A stretch of 64,000 nt of DNA from Psettodes erumei (taxonomy: Eukaryota; Chordata; Actinopteri; Pleuronectiformes; Psettodidae), in the NCBI GenBank assembly GCA_016785225.1, contig JAFBJZ010000107.1, positions 2,914,001-2,978,000 of the forward strand, read 5' to 3'. Below, piece by piece: positions 27,501-40,600 of the stretch. Within the stretch, counting starts at the first letter, position 1. Every line of letters starts with the position of its first letter. The notes beneath the pieces were generated by a model that was not told the DNA's origin, made no database searches, and saw only the letters and a program-made list of their open reading frames with translations. Position numbers and translations under genes: made by a program.

Positions 27501-30500
27501 AAATAGACCGTCCCGGGCCGGAGGCCCGCCAGCCGACATGATGTCTGGTTACCGACGTCATCCACCACCTGAGAGAGGGCACAAGAGGATGAAAACACTG
27601 GACCTGTAGAGGTAGAGCTTCAACATACACTCAATGTACTCTCAGCACAGGCTGAACAAAGTTTATGTATTTGTAGTATAGATTATACTTATAGTTTATA
27701 TTTAATGCAAGATATGTAATATTGTTATACTGTCTTTTTGGACGTAGTCTGCATAAAAGTGGCTTCACTGGTGGCAGTCATGTTTTTTTACACTAAAATG
27801 AAATTTCCCTCAAAATCTAAGGACAAAACAGAGGCTGTAGAGGCAGCAGGAGAAATTTCTAGGTTCATCATTTAATGGATCAGATATCATGACAGTGTCA
27901 CATCAGTAGGAGGGTGTGTGAATGTCTGAAGTGTTTGCATGCTTGAGTCTTAAGTGTTAGGACCACCTTCCATTCTGCGCTGTCCTCCAGTCTGTAGCGG
28001 ATCTGATATTTGGCCTGAAACAGGATGTCCTTGAGCTCGGGGGGGCTGGCCCAGCGGACCGTCAGCTGGTCGTCAAGGTCGCCGACACGACTCACCTGCA
28101 CGTTGGCAGGAGGGTCTGTGGTGACTGGGCAGTCAAGGACAAGTGTTACAAAGTTTGATCACAGCAGATGTACGCTATTTAGGGCAAGGCTGCAGGAGGT
28201 GAGTGACCCCCAGAGAAAACACTGAAGGCAGACAGGCATGATATCCCGCAAAGTAACATAGCATAGCATAACACAGTCTGGAAATAACAATAGAACTTTT
28301 TTTTTCATAAAAACTCTCAAGTCTGAGTAAGTGTCTGATTTTTTTTTATCAGAAACCCTGGATTAAAAAGTCAGGGGTGTAGTAAATGTGAGTATTTATC
28401 ACTTAGTGAGGGTCGAATGAAAGATCTTACTGAGTTGCATTATGGGAAGTGTAGGATCCAGTACCCACAATAAAAGTTGGATCATGTGCACAGTGAGTTC
28501 ATTTGCACACCGTCATTTTTTGTGTTTTCGTTAGACCAGCTAACCACAATCACCTGTGTGATAAAGACAGTTCCAAATTCGTGCTATCCTTTAGGTAACA
28601 GCAGCTGTTGAGAAAAAAGAATATATTTTCCAACCATGATTTTAAGACTCAAAAATGATTTTCCAAAAGTCGGTCACCTTTGGGTTATGAGAATCTCATA
28701 AAATATGTATAGAGACCCATAACGTGCCATTAGAACAAAGAGCGAGTGGGAGAGTTAAGTGCATAAAAATTCACTTGACAAAGAAACTTGGGTTTTGTGA
28801 GTCTTCAGGGGAGGGGACTGCAATAAAGTGCGCAAACAAATTAAGCGCTTTGAAGGAGAGAAAGATGGAGGGAGAGATAAAAGCAAGGAGACAAAGGAAG
28901 GAACTTATTAAACGTCTCATAAAAGTGTTTCCTGTTTGTAACCTTTTGCTTCAGACATCCATCACTGCTGGGTGTGCGCGTGTGTGTGAGACGCTGTTTG
29001 TCAGCTGACGTACTTTGTTTGTTCTGCTGCATTAAAGCTCGAGGGGAGGAGAGGAAAAGCAAGCCAGAGCAAATATTCTCCAAGCTTATTGTTTCTGTTA
29101 CCGAGGCGGCGCAATGCATCATACACATGGCAGCGCTCCACCTGCTCCTCCAACCCACTCTCAGCCTCCAAGTTATCTGTTCCTCAGTGTGCAGCCAGGA
29201 TGAATGGAGGGGAGAGGATGCTCAGTCACGGACAATAACCACTGAGTTCAAAACGTGGCATTCACCGCAGGCCAAGAGACTATGCTGTAGCATTAAAACT
29301 GGAGAAACAATAACGATGACGCCCGTTATCGCTCGTACATCACAAACTAAATTTCTCACTGAGAAGCCTGCAAAGCCATTACCTGTGTTTTTAACTTTTA
29401 AAACAAAACAGTTTATCTTAGAGAGTCGCAGCCTGAACCCATAATGCTGTTAGAGCAGCGGGCCGGAGGGAGCGAACCATAAAAATAAATCCCCTCTCCC
29501 CCTAGAGGAGTGTGTAAGCCGTATGCAGGAGATCTGCAGACAAACAAATACAAAGAGGAGAGGAGAGGAGAGGAGAGGAGGGAGGCCAGGAAAGGACACA
29601 AAATAAAGAGAAGAAGAGAAAACAAAAGACAAAGGAAAGGAAATAGTTGTGTTAGTTAACGTCCAGAAGTTAAAATAAGTAGAGAATGTACAACTTTAAC
29701 CTTCACTTTTACTTACCTACATCCAGGATGTCCAGGGTGGTGATGTCAGAGGTGGCAGAGCCCAGCTGATTGGTTGCCTCCACCCAGATCTCGTACGGGG
29801 TGAAGAGGGCGAGGTTGCGAGGGATGTAGCAGGAGTAACGCTGCTTCCCTGTTCCGTAATTTTCACATTCCTTCTCTCTCCCGTACCACCTGCACAGAGA
29901 CACAGCAAACACTGTGAAAAAACTAAACTCTCTGACATTTGTCTCTGGAAATGCGCACACACTTAAAAAAAAAAACAAGTAAAACAACACACTGCAGCCT
30001 CTGAGTGTAGTACGTGTTATAAACGTAATGTTTCACATACTCTATGTACATTCATTGCTAGTCTACCTGAGCGGTGTTGGACGAGGTGATCACCAGTGAG
30101 CTGCAGCAGGGTCTGGGGCGCTCACCTCAATTTGTACTTGAGGGTGTATTTGGTTCGGATGTGGGTTTCACCCGGCCCCCCTGGGCTCCACTTGCAACTC
30201 AGATCCTTTGTGTTGCGGGACCAACATGTTAAATTGACCGTTTTTTCTGGAGGCACTGGTGGAAAGAATTTTTACAAAGCAATGATAAAACTGATTTTAG
30301 AAGCAAAAAAAGACTTTTAAACAAACTAGTGTACACAATAAAAAATCCCAGACAGTCAAATGCAAAGAAAATACTTTTTCTACTTTTTCTAAATACTTTC
30401 TTTCATTTTAATTTAATTTGAACATTGACATTGTACTGTACATTTAATTCCAAAATGTAAACACAAAGAGAAAATAACATAATAGCATAAGACCAATTTA

Positions 30501-33022
30501 CCTATCCATGTGAAGAATTTTTTGTTTAATTTCAGCCAACAACCTTTCCCATAAATTGAATAATAATTACATTTTATTTCTAAAAACCCATTTAGTCTTT
30601 ACCATATGATGTCATATCACTGACTAACAGCCCTGAGCCAGCCTCCTCAGCCCTATATGACTCTGCACTGACAAAAGTCTCCACTTACTGCCCACATAGA
30701 GACAAGAACCCCCCAGGACGTGTCCATCTGGCCCGTGACACACCAGGTTGTCTCCCGACTGCTGCCGGGAGCCGTCAAGGTCGTGCAGTGTGACGCTCAG
30801 GACGTCAGCGGACACCACACTGTAGGCGCTGCTGGACAGACGCATCCCGTTCAGCGTCCAGTACAATGTGCTGGCGTGGAGGCCGAACTCAGGGCTCAGC
30901 GTGCACGTGGCTGTCACACTGGAGCCGATACGCAGGACTGGGTCCTGAGGAGAGATCACCGCTACATCTGGGTGATGGAGACACACACACACACACAGAT
31001 ACTCACTATCAAAAGCCTCCATTCTATTACTCTCATAATGAGAGTATCGATTGATCTCTTTTTACGCATGTCTGAAACTGTTAATTTGCATTGATGGAGT
31101 GATTAGTATCAACTTCAAGTTATTGAATGTAAATTTGTTTTGTTGTGATTGCTCCCATTTTTTGATACTTTTGTGCTCCCTGTGGCCACTATTGTACAGT
31201 GTGTATCATGCTTGATGAAAGAACATTTTGTTCTTTAAAAGAATTTATTGTTGATAGTTTGCAGAAGTCCACTACCTACGTTGTACAGTTTGTTTCTCCT
31301 CTGAGCCCTCCTCTATATACTATTAATGAAAATGTTGACTCCAGCAGAGTGTGAAAAATACAGTGAACTTCTGATTAGACGGGTGAAATTGCAACACCAA
31401 GAATTCATTAGAGTCTAAATTCACTGTCAACTATAAGCTGTATGAGTGCAGCAGCACTGCACCACAACAGAGCAGAAGCTCTGCACATATTTATGACCCT
31501 GTAATGAGGTGGATTTATGGAGCCTCAGAAAGGTCGCCCTGGTTTGTTGGCTCAGTCCTTGAATGCTTTCCCATACGGCGACCCTTCTTAAGACTAGAAG
31601 TCTACCTTTATGATTGATGCCCATGAGAAACCCAGAGCTGTGCTCCCTCTTCACAAAGACAAAGAGGGTTAAAGTGTGGGGTTTTATTGGCCGTGCTGCA
31701 GGTGGGCGATGGACAAGCTTTCTAACATATGTGCCACTATATGCCGTTTCTAGCCTTGCTGGATTTCTTGCATCAGTTGGGAAGAAAAATGTGCAGAGAT
31801 GGAAATGCGTCTACATGTAAGAAGAGCGAGGACTGACCTTTGGTACACCTTGGTGTGCAGGATTCACTTTTATCATAATAGCAGGTATGAAATATGTATG
31901 TTACAAGTTTTTGTTCACCACACATAAAGAAGCTAGTTGCAGATGATTTGCTCCATCTCATGATAATATATCTCTGTATGCAGATGACTTGGAATATTAT
32001 CTTTCTGCAACAGTGCTTCCTCATCACCTTGATAGGCATTTTTTTCAGTCTAATTCGCCATTAGGCACACAATTACATCTAATGATTACTCTCATATTAA
32101 TGTGTTGTCACTGCATCTGGAGTCACTTTAGTGGAAAAATGCTACAATTAGGACAAGCATTTAATGGCATCTCATCTTTTTTTCAACACTAGGGCATTAG
32201 TCACTCTAATCAAATGACAATCTTATTAAATTAAAAGTTTCTCAAACTTTTTCATTGTATTGAACAAGATTTTCCAAATAAATGAGCACGAGCGGTGAGT
32301 GAGAGAAACATACAGTTAAAACCATAAATATAATTTTAAAAATTCTGGATGTATTCATTCATTGTGGGTAATACAGATTTTTATCTTTCTATTTTTTGCA
32401 TCGTCATGGTGACATTTCTTGACTTGTCAGCTATTTTATTTTATGAGTTAGACAAAAAAGACATTCCCATGTGGTTATTTTATCCATTGACTGTTTCTCA
32501 ATGAATTTCAATAACATGAGAAAAAGTTACATAAAATTGCAAGTACTGTGACAGAGGATTTATGCACATCGATCACTCACTAATAAAGCTCTGAACATGA
32601 CCACTCGGCCACTTCTGGAGAAAATCTTGTCAAAAAAGCCACACTGATTTTTATGGTTACTTCTTCTTTAGTGTTTGGCTCACACCTCTTATAATTATTG
32701 TAGGTGGGGCTGTAATAACACTTGGGGAAGTTGAACCTATGAACAAAAAGTAATTTTCAACGCTGTTTTTTAATAAAGTTAAGTAACTGATTAATAACCC
32801 TTGTTGTGAGCCTCCATACAACAGCTCACAGTGGGAAAGCACTCATCTAGTCTTTTAGGAAGACTCTGCACTTCCTGCCTCCTGCGGTCTGAACCGTCAG
32901 GGCTGAGGTAAATGACAGTAGGTGTGTCCTTTTGTTTGTGTGTCTATCAAAGCTTGGTACTTACGTGTCGAGGAGAACAACGCGTGTGGAAGCAGGAGGA
33001 GCAGGAACATGAAGGAGAGCAT
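24563..33022 (-). CDS. crlf1: Cytokine receptor-like factor 1
   Basis: CRLF1 is a secreted soluble class I cytokine receptor that pairs with CLCF1 to form a ligand for the CNTF receptor complex. Coding exons, 5' to 3', are 33022-32965, 30967-30689, 30255-30126, 29889-29717, 28124-27967, 27568-27400, 25629-25448 and 24586-24563, giving 390 residues plus TAG with matching phases. The order is: signal peptide (1-19, MLSFMFLLLLLPHALF), Ig-like domain (about 20-113), first fibronectin III domain with the paired cysteines and CKW (CWSRNTKDLSCKW), second fibronectin III domain with WSDWS at 308-312, then the conserved C-terminal helix region LKQFFGWVRKQAYGC and LYDQWRVWLQKSHRTRNQ. There is no membrane segment. 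The last exon (VLQDDNS) is the least certain. Exon 5 uses a weak donor, AAG/GTGGTC. The teleost a or b copy is not resolved. Confidence 0.92.
26240..26318. repeat. Teleost interspersed repeat fragment (GCATGCTAACGTTAG type)
   Basis: Phrases TTAACATCAGCCTGTTAGCATGCTAACG and AGCTCAAAGCACAGCCTCAC match, from memory, a common fish repeat. A second fragment with shared wording lies near 57905-57965. It lies in a crlf1 intron; element class unknown. Confidence 0.5.
29555..29583 (+). repeat. (GGAGA)n repeat in crlf1 intron
   Basis: About five tandem GGAGA units, within the intron between crlf1 exons 4 and 5. Confidence 0.9.
30968..32964 (-). other. crlf1 intron 1
   Basis: The first intron, about 2 kb, between the signal-peptide exon and the Ig-domain exon. 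It is AT-rich with no recognisable embedded gene. A short CA run lies near 30981-30999. Confidence 0.8.
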
Positions 33023-33363
33023 GGTCCCTTCTGCTGCGTTCCCCCTTCTCCCTCTCACTCTCGTCCTTTTCCGACTTTCCAGAGACGTGAAGAAGAGTCA
33101 GAGAGGCAAAGGTTGGTAGAGGAGGAGGAGGGTGTGCGCGGCTGTTCTCAGATCGACTCTTGAAGGAGCGAAAGTCAGTGAGAGACCGAAGTGAGCGCAG
33201 AGGGAAGCACGAGGTTCTGCCTCCCTTTAACTGCAGAGCTGCTCCGCTGCTGCTAATAACGCTCAGGTTCGTACCGTTCGCTCCTCCCTTCTTTTCCCAC
33301 ACAGTCACAAGTCATTAGTGCTCCTCAGTTTGTTCCCTCCCAGACACACGCACACAGACATAA

Positions 33364-33389
33364 CACAGCACAGCACAGCACAGCACAGC
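33364..33389 (+). repeat. (CACAG)n tandem repeat
   Basis: Five CACAG-type units next to the crlf1 promoter. Confidence 0.9.
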
Positions 33390-33487
33390 GTCACGCACTT
33401 TTTGCGCTTCTCACAGTCTCCTCGCGTGCAGCCCGTGGTGGGCTGCGTGCCTCAGGTGAGGGGGCGACGCCTTTTAGCAAAACGCCC

Positions 33488-33489
<2 letters not shown>

Positions 33490-33520
<31 letters not shown>
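33490..33520 (+). repeat. (GT)n microsatellite
   Basis: Fifteen GT units in the crlf1-tmem59l intergenic region. Confidence 0.95.
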
Positions 33521-33524
<4 letters not shown>

Positions 33525-34668
33525 TGTGTTATAATGCAGGAAACATCGTGTTATAGTTGAGTGCTTACTGTGGAATGACGACGATGTAAAGTTGTATGGC
33601 AATTGGATGAGGAGTGGAATATTAAATAATGACGATAACAGTACAAAGTATACTTTTCTGGAAATTATATCAGTAATATAGTACAGTGTTGGAATGGGGT
33701 TAAATGTGTTTACTTCAGTAATGCGATGAAATGCAGTTTAAGGCACCTGGACTCTCCAGGAGGGTTCATGTTTTTATTCTTCTTTTATATGAATAAATGC
33801 CCCAGCATTAAATAGCTTTTTATGTTGATAAAATATCAATAAAAAGATAATAAACTACTTTTTTATTTGAAAAGGGTTGTTCTGTACGTTTATCTTCTGA
33901 GTCTTCTAAACATAAGTAATACTGATGCTGATGCTAATACATTTACTGCTGATCTTTTAATTATTGCAGAGGAGTTTTTATTACTGTCACTGAATTCCTG
34001 GATCATCTAACACTGTAAGTGTTTCTTGTACTTTTATTCATATGAAACATACCAGTTAGTATAAACATATATTATGCCAGTGATAAACAGGTGCTCACAT
34101 AATAACAACAATAACAGTAGAGCTGTTTATTTATTTTACCATGCACCTTCCTAAGTACAGTTGGACAGTGCATCTCAAATAATAGACACTATGACACTAG
34201 ACAGAGTTCAATCTGCATATAGTTTTTGTCAGTTCTTGTCTCTCCAGGTAGTTTCTCCTCAGTTGATCGCGGGTGTTGCGACCCACATGTGTCGCTGCAG
34301 CATCTTTACGTTGACTTGATAACCGTGACATTGATTGTGGATGAACTGTCAGTACTGTCAGTGCTCTAATGAAACGGCCCATCTGCTCTGTGCAGGACAT
34401 GTGCCAACCACGGCTTAGCCCTCATCCACTGTCTGCTACATGTTTGTGATATCATCACTGCCATATTATGCACTGCAGTGAACGCTGCTGTGGGGCGCGG
34501 AGGGGGGGGGGTGCAGAGTGTGCGTGATGATGATGATGATGACGCCATGAGCAGTAGCAGAGCAGCGAAGCAGACAGGACCCGGGCTCAAGCAGCAGCAG
34601 CAGCAGCATCCGCACCAGCAGCGCCGCCACAAAGGGACTCTCCGCTCCTCCTCTCTCCAGGGTTTGAG

Positions 34669-37600
34669 ATGCTCCGGCTCGGCGGCAGGATGTGTGGCTT
34701 CTCGGCCCTGCTCTCGTTGCTCCTCGCCGGGCTCGCGGCGGCGTCCTCGGACCTCTTTGACAACCAACTGGGCGACATCAATTACTGCAAAAAGCAATGC
34801 CAGCTCGCCATCAAAAACAAAAGCCCCGCTAAAGTAAGTTATTCCTGTAACGCTGTCGCGTAGGCTGCCTCTGCAGAGAGCGCATTATCGGCAGCGAGTT
34901 GACAGCTACATCCTGCCCTACGACATTTCAGCGCCCGCAGCCAAATAGCTACAGACTAATGCAGCTTAGCATGGGAAGAGCCGTTACTTTAACACAGAGA
35001 TAATAGAAAATATATGTGTTAAAGCTGTGTGTACTGACAGGCACCACGCTGGCTCCGGGTTTTTTTTTTTCGCTGCATCCTCCCGGATGCTACAGCGCAC
35101 AATTAGGCCGAAAAATGGATGCAGCTCGTTTTCCCTCTGCACCTTAAAGACTCGTCCAAGAAGTGAACTGCATCCGAGCTCAGCACCAGCATCGAGATGT
35201 ACTTGCAATAAACCGCGCAAATTATTCCACCGCAAGTAAGATCTAATAGGCCAGGCGTAACGCAGACCGGAGAGGATGCTTGAGTCTGTGTAGCAACGAT
35301 CCTTTATTGACAGTTTTCACAGCATCAGGACGGCAGATGAGGGCTTTGAATTTCTGTGGGTTTCTTGGAGCTTTGCTTAGATTTCTAGCGTCGAATGCTT
35401 TTCCTCCTACCACCACTTCACCCCACCCGCCCCCTCTTCCTCCACTGCTGCCTCAGGTGTGGTTCAGGCATCCTGCGGGGCAAGCAGGAGCGGAGCTCCA
35501 AAGCGCAACGCAGTCACCTGGTGTGAAGGCTGTGACTGAAAACAAGCGCGTTGTGTATATCGAGCTTAGGGTTCTCACACTGGGAAGTAATTGCAGAGAT
35601 GTCGAGTATGCAATCTCCTTCAAATTATAATGTCTCGTCTCGTGGTTTGGGGGATAAACACCCCCCTCTCTGCTCTCTGTGAACAAACAGGGAAGCACAG
35701 TAAAGATGATGACAGGCGCAAGGCTGTAATAAAACGTTCACGGTCGCGCGGTCAGGGAATCTCTTTGTCTCTCCTGTTCTGAGAGAGGTCACCAGAGGGC
35801 GCTGTTTCCCCACTTTGCATTGAAATGGAAGGCATGATGTCAACAGGGAAGTACAGTAATGTGCACCTTCCTCCCTTACCACCTCATTTTCCTGTTTTAT
35901 ACAAATGTCTCATTATCTCTGGGTTTCTTTAGCAGTTACTGAGGGCTTCTTATCAACTGTTTATGACAGGCTGTAATACAAACAGCTACACCGTGTCATT
36001 AAGAGATGCCATAACCCGTCTGTGTCATATTTCCTAACAAGGTTATCTCGGGGTTTATTCAAGAATACAAGAGACATCTCTAATTTTGAACCCCCACCTC
36101 CCTCCTCTCTCTGTCTGCCTGCTAGGACTCCATAATGAAGGCCTGTCACCGTGGCTGTCGCCTCTACTCCATCTGCCAGTTTGTCAATGGCAACGCCGGC
36201 TTCAACACCAGCAGGGAGGAGTGTCAGGGAGGTGAGTCAGTCTGTCGATCTGTGTGCTGGACCGTTTGCTTTAATGAGTTTGATCGAGGCCGAAGTCATG
36301 AATTTGAGCCTCGATCTGCTAAGTGCGACACCATGTTATTTCTGTTGTTGTTCCTTGGATGGCGTCTTTAAATCCAAACAGCCAAAACAGACAGTAACTG
36401 CATTATATTTACATGGATTTCTTTAGTGATGCTTTTGTTCAACATCAAAAAGTTGAACACAACAGCTCTGTTAAACATGTCTCTCTTTCCTGAAAAGTGG
36501 CAGACTCAGTGGATATTTCCTCAGTCTTTGAGGTGGTTCGTCCCGTTTGAACCATTGTAATGGAAATCAATGATGTGACATGCTGTCCAGACAGCAAATG
36601 CCCCGTTGCCCCCTCCATGGCAACATGGAGTGACTTGTCTCCACAGGAGGCCAGCAAATATTTCTCGCTTGCATCTTTATCTTTTGGACCAGACAAACAT
36701 CCTGTACCTGTTTATTTCTTCTTCTCTTCTGCCCGACGACACCTGCTGCAGCGCTCCATGCTCGCTCTCATGTTGTGCTTTCTCTTTCTCTTTTTCCCTC
36801 CTCACATCTGCACTCTCAACTTCCTCTTCTTCCTCTTCTCTTCCTTTTTTTTTTTAAACCATCGTGTGTCTTCTTTCATCTCCCCAGCCTGCCAGGAGGC
36901 ATATATTAAGCTGCTGGAGCAGGAGGCCTGCAGCACCGGCTGTGCCAGCCAACCCTCTGAACCTGAGATCAAGAGGAGGAAGGTGAGGAAGGCCACTCTG
37001 CAGTCAATGGCAGCACATGCACACACACACACACACAAAATAAATGCAGTTAATAGTCCCAACAGGATTTAAGAATACATGTGTATACACATAGTGAAGG
37101 ACATAGACTTACAGACAGTACTTCTGATGGCGTGTACTGCTCTCCCTTCTGCAGCTGAAGGCCATGACCCTCCGCCCGAAGCCCCCCTCTGTGATGGAGG
37201 CCGTGTCCAGTTGGTGCAACGAAATCGTCAGCTCTGCTCAGAGCTTCATCTCCTCCACATGGACTTTCTACCTTCAGGCTGATGATGGCAAGGTTGTGGT
37301 TTTCCAGGTATGTCCATTAACTTTATTTTCTGGACAGACTTTGCATTGTTGTCTGGCCAAAAGTATTTTTATTTAATCGGCCTATTGCAAGTTTATTGTT
37401 TAAAGATAAATGAAGATGCAGTTATATTCTGCAAAATGTTTTTGCTGCACTCTAGTGACAGTTTAAATAACCTGACTAACTTGTTCCTACAGCCTTGTAA
37501 AATTAGATGGAAGTAACGTGGTTTTGTGTTTCTAGCCGTAGTAGCAGCAGCAGTAATAATAATTAATGGACAAAAGCTACGTAGTTGGGGTGAGGAGCGA

Positions 37601-40600
37601 CGGTTCCTCTGGCTGAAGTCCAAAAAACAGTGGCTTGGTAGTTTCTAGGAAATGCAGTACAGAAACATAGCAGCAATGCAGACTTGTAGCTATTAAAACA
37701 AGTCTTCTTCCTTTATTTAATACCAGATCCTTTTAGCACAACAGTATTAATATATGTACTTTTCTACAATTCTTATACTATGTTGCATGAATAAGACAAA
37801 TGGAGGCCTTTTTATTTTAGCTGCTGAACTGCAGAGAGTTTCACCTCATCCCTTATGAATATCTGCACTGACAGCAGAGTTAGACTTTGCTGAGTGTATA
37901 AGTGCTTCTCTGCAAAACACACAGACAACTGAAATTTCTAACTTCACTGTCCTCATACACTACGAACGCTGAGTCACGATGGCACAGAGTTATAAGATTA
38001 ATTTCGACATAGCTTTTTCACATCATATGTCTTTAATTGGAGGTTAAAAGCAAGCCATTGGACCTTATAGATTATTGGTTGGGCTAACCTCTGCTTCCTG
38101 TTAAGAGTGTAAAATATGTCCTGTGCCAAGGAACTTGGTTCACTGCCAAAACATCTCACAGCCCATTTCAGTGTCAGTGCATCTGTGACGGCTGAGTGAG
38201 CAAGGGCAGACAGCAGGGCGAGGAAAAAGGTGGTTGAATTCCGAGCGCTGAACTTTTTTTTTTTCCTCAGCACTTTAATTGTTTATAAATGTCCCTTTAA
38301 ATTATGTTACTGCCCTCAGCACCATGCATATTTGATAACCGGCTGGGCTAGCTGTGTTGAACTGGCCTCAGGAAAGAAACACTCTGCAAGATTTAACAGA
38401 GAGTGGACTGTGCTGAAGAATAAAGTTATGACTGTGACAAATAAATATTCAGAAGTTATTTCCAGGATTTGAAAAGAATAAACTGAGTGGACTTGACAGA
38501 TTCATGCATGATTTCCCCCACCAAGGGGAAGTCTATTTGTTTGTCTGTCTGTTTTTTAGTTTGATAGATGGCAGGATGTCTCAGAAAACTGTTAAAAGGT
38601 TTGATATATTTTGGAGGAAAAGCTATAGGACCATGAAGCTGCTTGCTTAGTGTTTTGCATTGAATTGGAAAATTCAATGCAGTAACCACCTATGCATTCA
38701 AGCTATAATAAGATATGGTCTCTCTCACCACCACACTGGCCAACCATATCCTTCACATTTCGTCAGAAAACCTGCATCTTTGTCACAGGGTTTCCCATTT
38801 GGATAATGTGTCTTTGATGGCAATTTTAGCTACATAATTAAAGGGCTCAATGGGAAATGATAGTGTTTATGCACCCTCACCCATACAGAAGGGCTTCTGT
38901 ATAACAGGGGACTCTTTTATACGCAGAAACTCACTGTTAGGTATAAGAGCTGTGTGCCGACTGGTCTGTGAGGTTTCCCCTCATACGTATATAGAGATGC
39001 AGCAGCCACAGAACGTGAAATTACCAACAGCGTTTCTTTCGGACTTGGTGATGGATGTTTGCTCTTTATGGCAGTGACATGCGGGCTGAGGCAGTGAGGG
39101 GAAGCCAGGCTCCATGGGGCTGTGAGAAGACTATCAGGCCTGTGTTTAGTGGGCAGCTGGCAAACTGCCATCAGCTTGACAGATTGACTCTCCGAGTGTT
39201 GAAACAGCAGAAAAACTCCAGCTAAGTTGAGCGACAGCAGGGGGGGGTGTTCTTAAAAAACAATCAGGAAGTGAAGCTGCCAGTAACCAATCAGTGGCAG
39301 CAGTTAGTTCAGATTACAATGGTGGCGTGTGTCAGTTTTAGATCATGTCTTTGCTGAGGGAAAAAATAAGGAAAATTTGTAATTTTGAAGTAATGCTAGT
39401 AAAACACAACCATTCACCTCAGTCATTCCCCCATCGTCACCTGCTTGTGATTTTGACAAATCAGCCGGTGATGGTTTGACCATGCGTGAGGGTGTTTGGG
39501 GTAAAACTGAGTTGATTAAAGGCTTCCTACGACCAAGCAGAACAAATTAAACTTGGTGTAAGTCTGATTACAAAGACAGAAGTCCCTGCCCTCTCTCCTC
39601 TTTTCTGTTGCATTAGTCATTCTGTCCGAATGAATTTCAAAGGAACCAAAACCCTTCCGGTTTGACGGAAGTCTGACTTTGACTTATGATGCTTCGAAAT
39701 CAGTGTATTTTCTAAGCTTAGTGTAAACATCCAGGCACAAGAGACTTAAGGAATTAGCATAAACAATGCATACAGTGAACCTGTGTGTGAAGCACCTTAG
39801 ACATACAGCGACTTTATGACATTTGTATGCAAAACACAGCATTATGGCATTATTGTATTACTTGGTTTGTAGAGACTGGCTGTGGTTTATATTTGCTGTA
39901 CTGCCAACAAACCTCATGATAAGACCAAAACCTGTAATATGTAACTCCTTCTCTCAGTACTTCCCTCTGCAGTTCACAAATACACTTATTCAATTTTAAA
40001 TAAGGCTCAGTAATTTGCGAGAACATCTGTGTAATGCAAACATGATTCAAAATGAAGACATAAACAGTGCTTTGTTGGGGACTGTTTTTCAGCTCAAAAT
40101 GAACTCTATATTCATCTTAAAGAAGATAGCGTCTCGGTCTGCCAATAGAGCTGTGGACTCATGATGGACTGGTGTGTGTCTGAAGTTTTTTGTGTGTCAC
40201 CTGATTGCCTATTTACTTCCCGTCTTTGGATGTTGTCCACCGTTGTGATTGTCTGCCCCACCCTAATGTGTTCCACCTGTGTGTTCCACCTGTTCCCTAT
40301 TATCACTGCCTTTTCTCATGTATTTAAGTCTCTGTTTTCTTCACCCTCCTCATTTGTCAGTTCGTTCCTGTTCGTGTCTCCGGTTCATGTTCACAGTGTT
40401 TCTGCCATGCCGGCTTTACTCCCCTGAGTGATTTGGTTTTTCAATTTCTTTGAGAGGTTTTGGGCTTTGGCTTTTTTGGAGGTTTTTTTTGTTTTTGTTC
40501 TTGCTATCCCTTTTGGACTCAAAGGTTTTGGACAACAATGTCAGTGTGTGGCACAGAATAAGATATAATGGATTTGGATACATCGATAATATACAATTTT

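Larger units (their letters stand above)
33023..34668. promoter_or_regulatory. Divergent promoter region of crlf1 (-) and tmem59l (+)
   Basis: About 1.65 kb between head-to-head start codons. GC- and CpG-richer DNA lies at both ends (about 33000-33480 and 34480-34668) with AT-rich DNA between. It contains a tandem CACAG repeat (33364-33389) and a (GT)15 run (33490-33520). Just upstream of the tmem59l ATG there is a GATGAT run and a (CAG)5 tract near 34589-34606. No TATA box was recognised. Confidence 0.5.
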
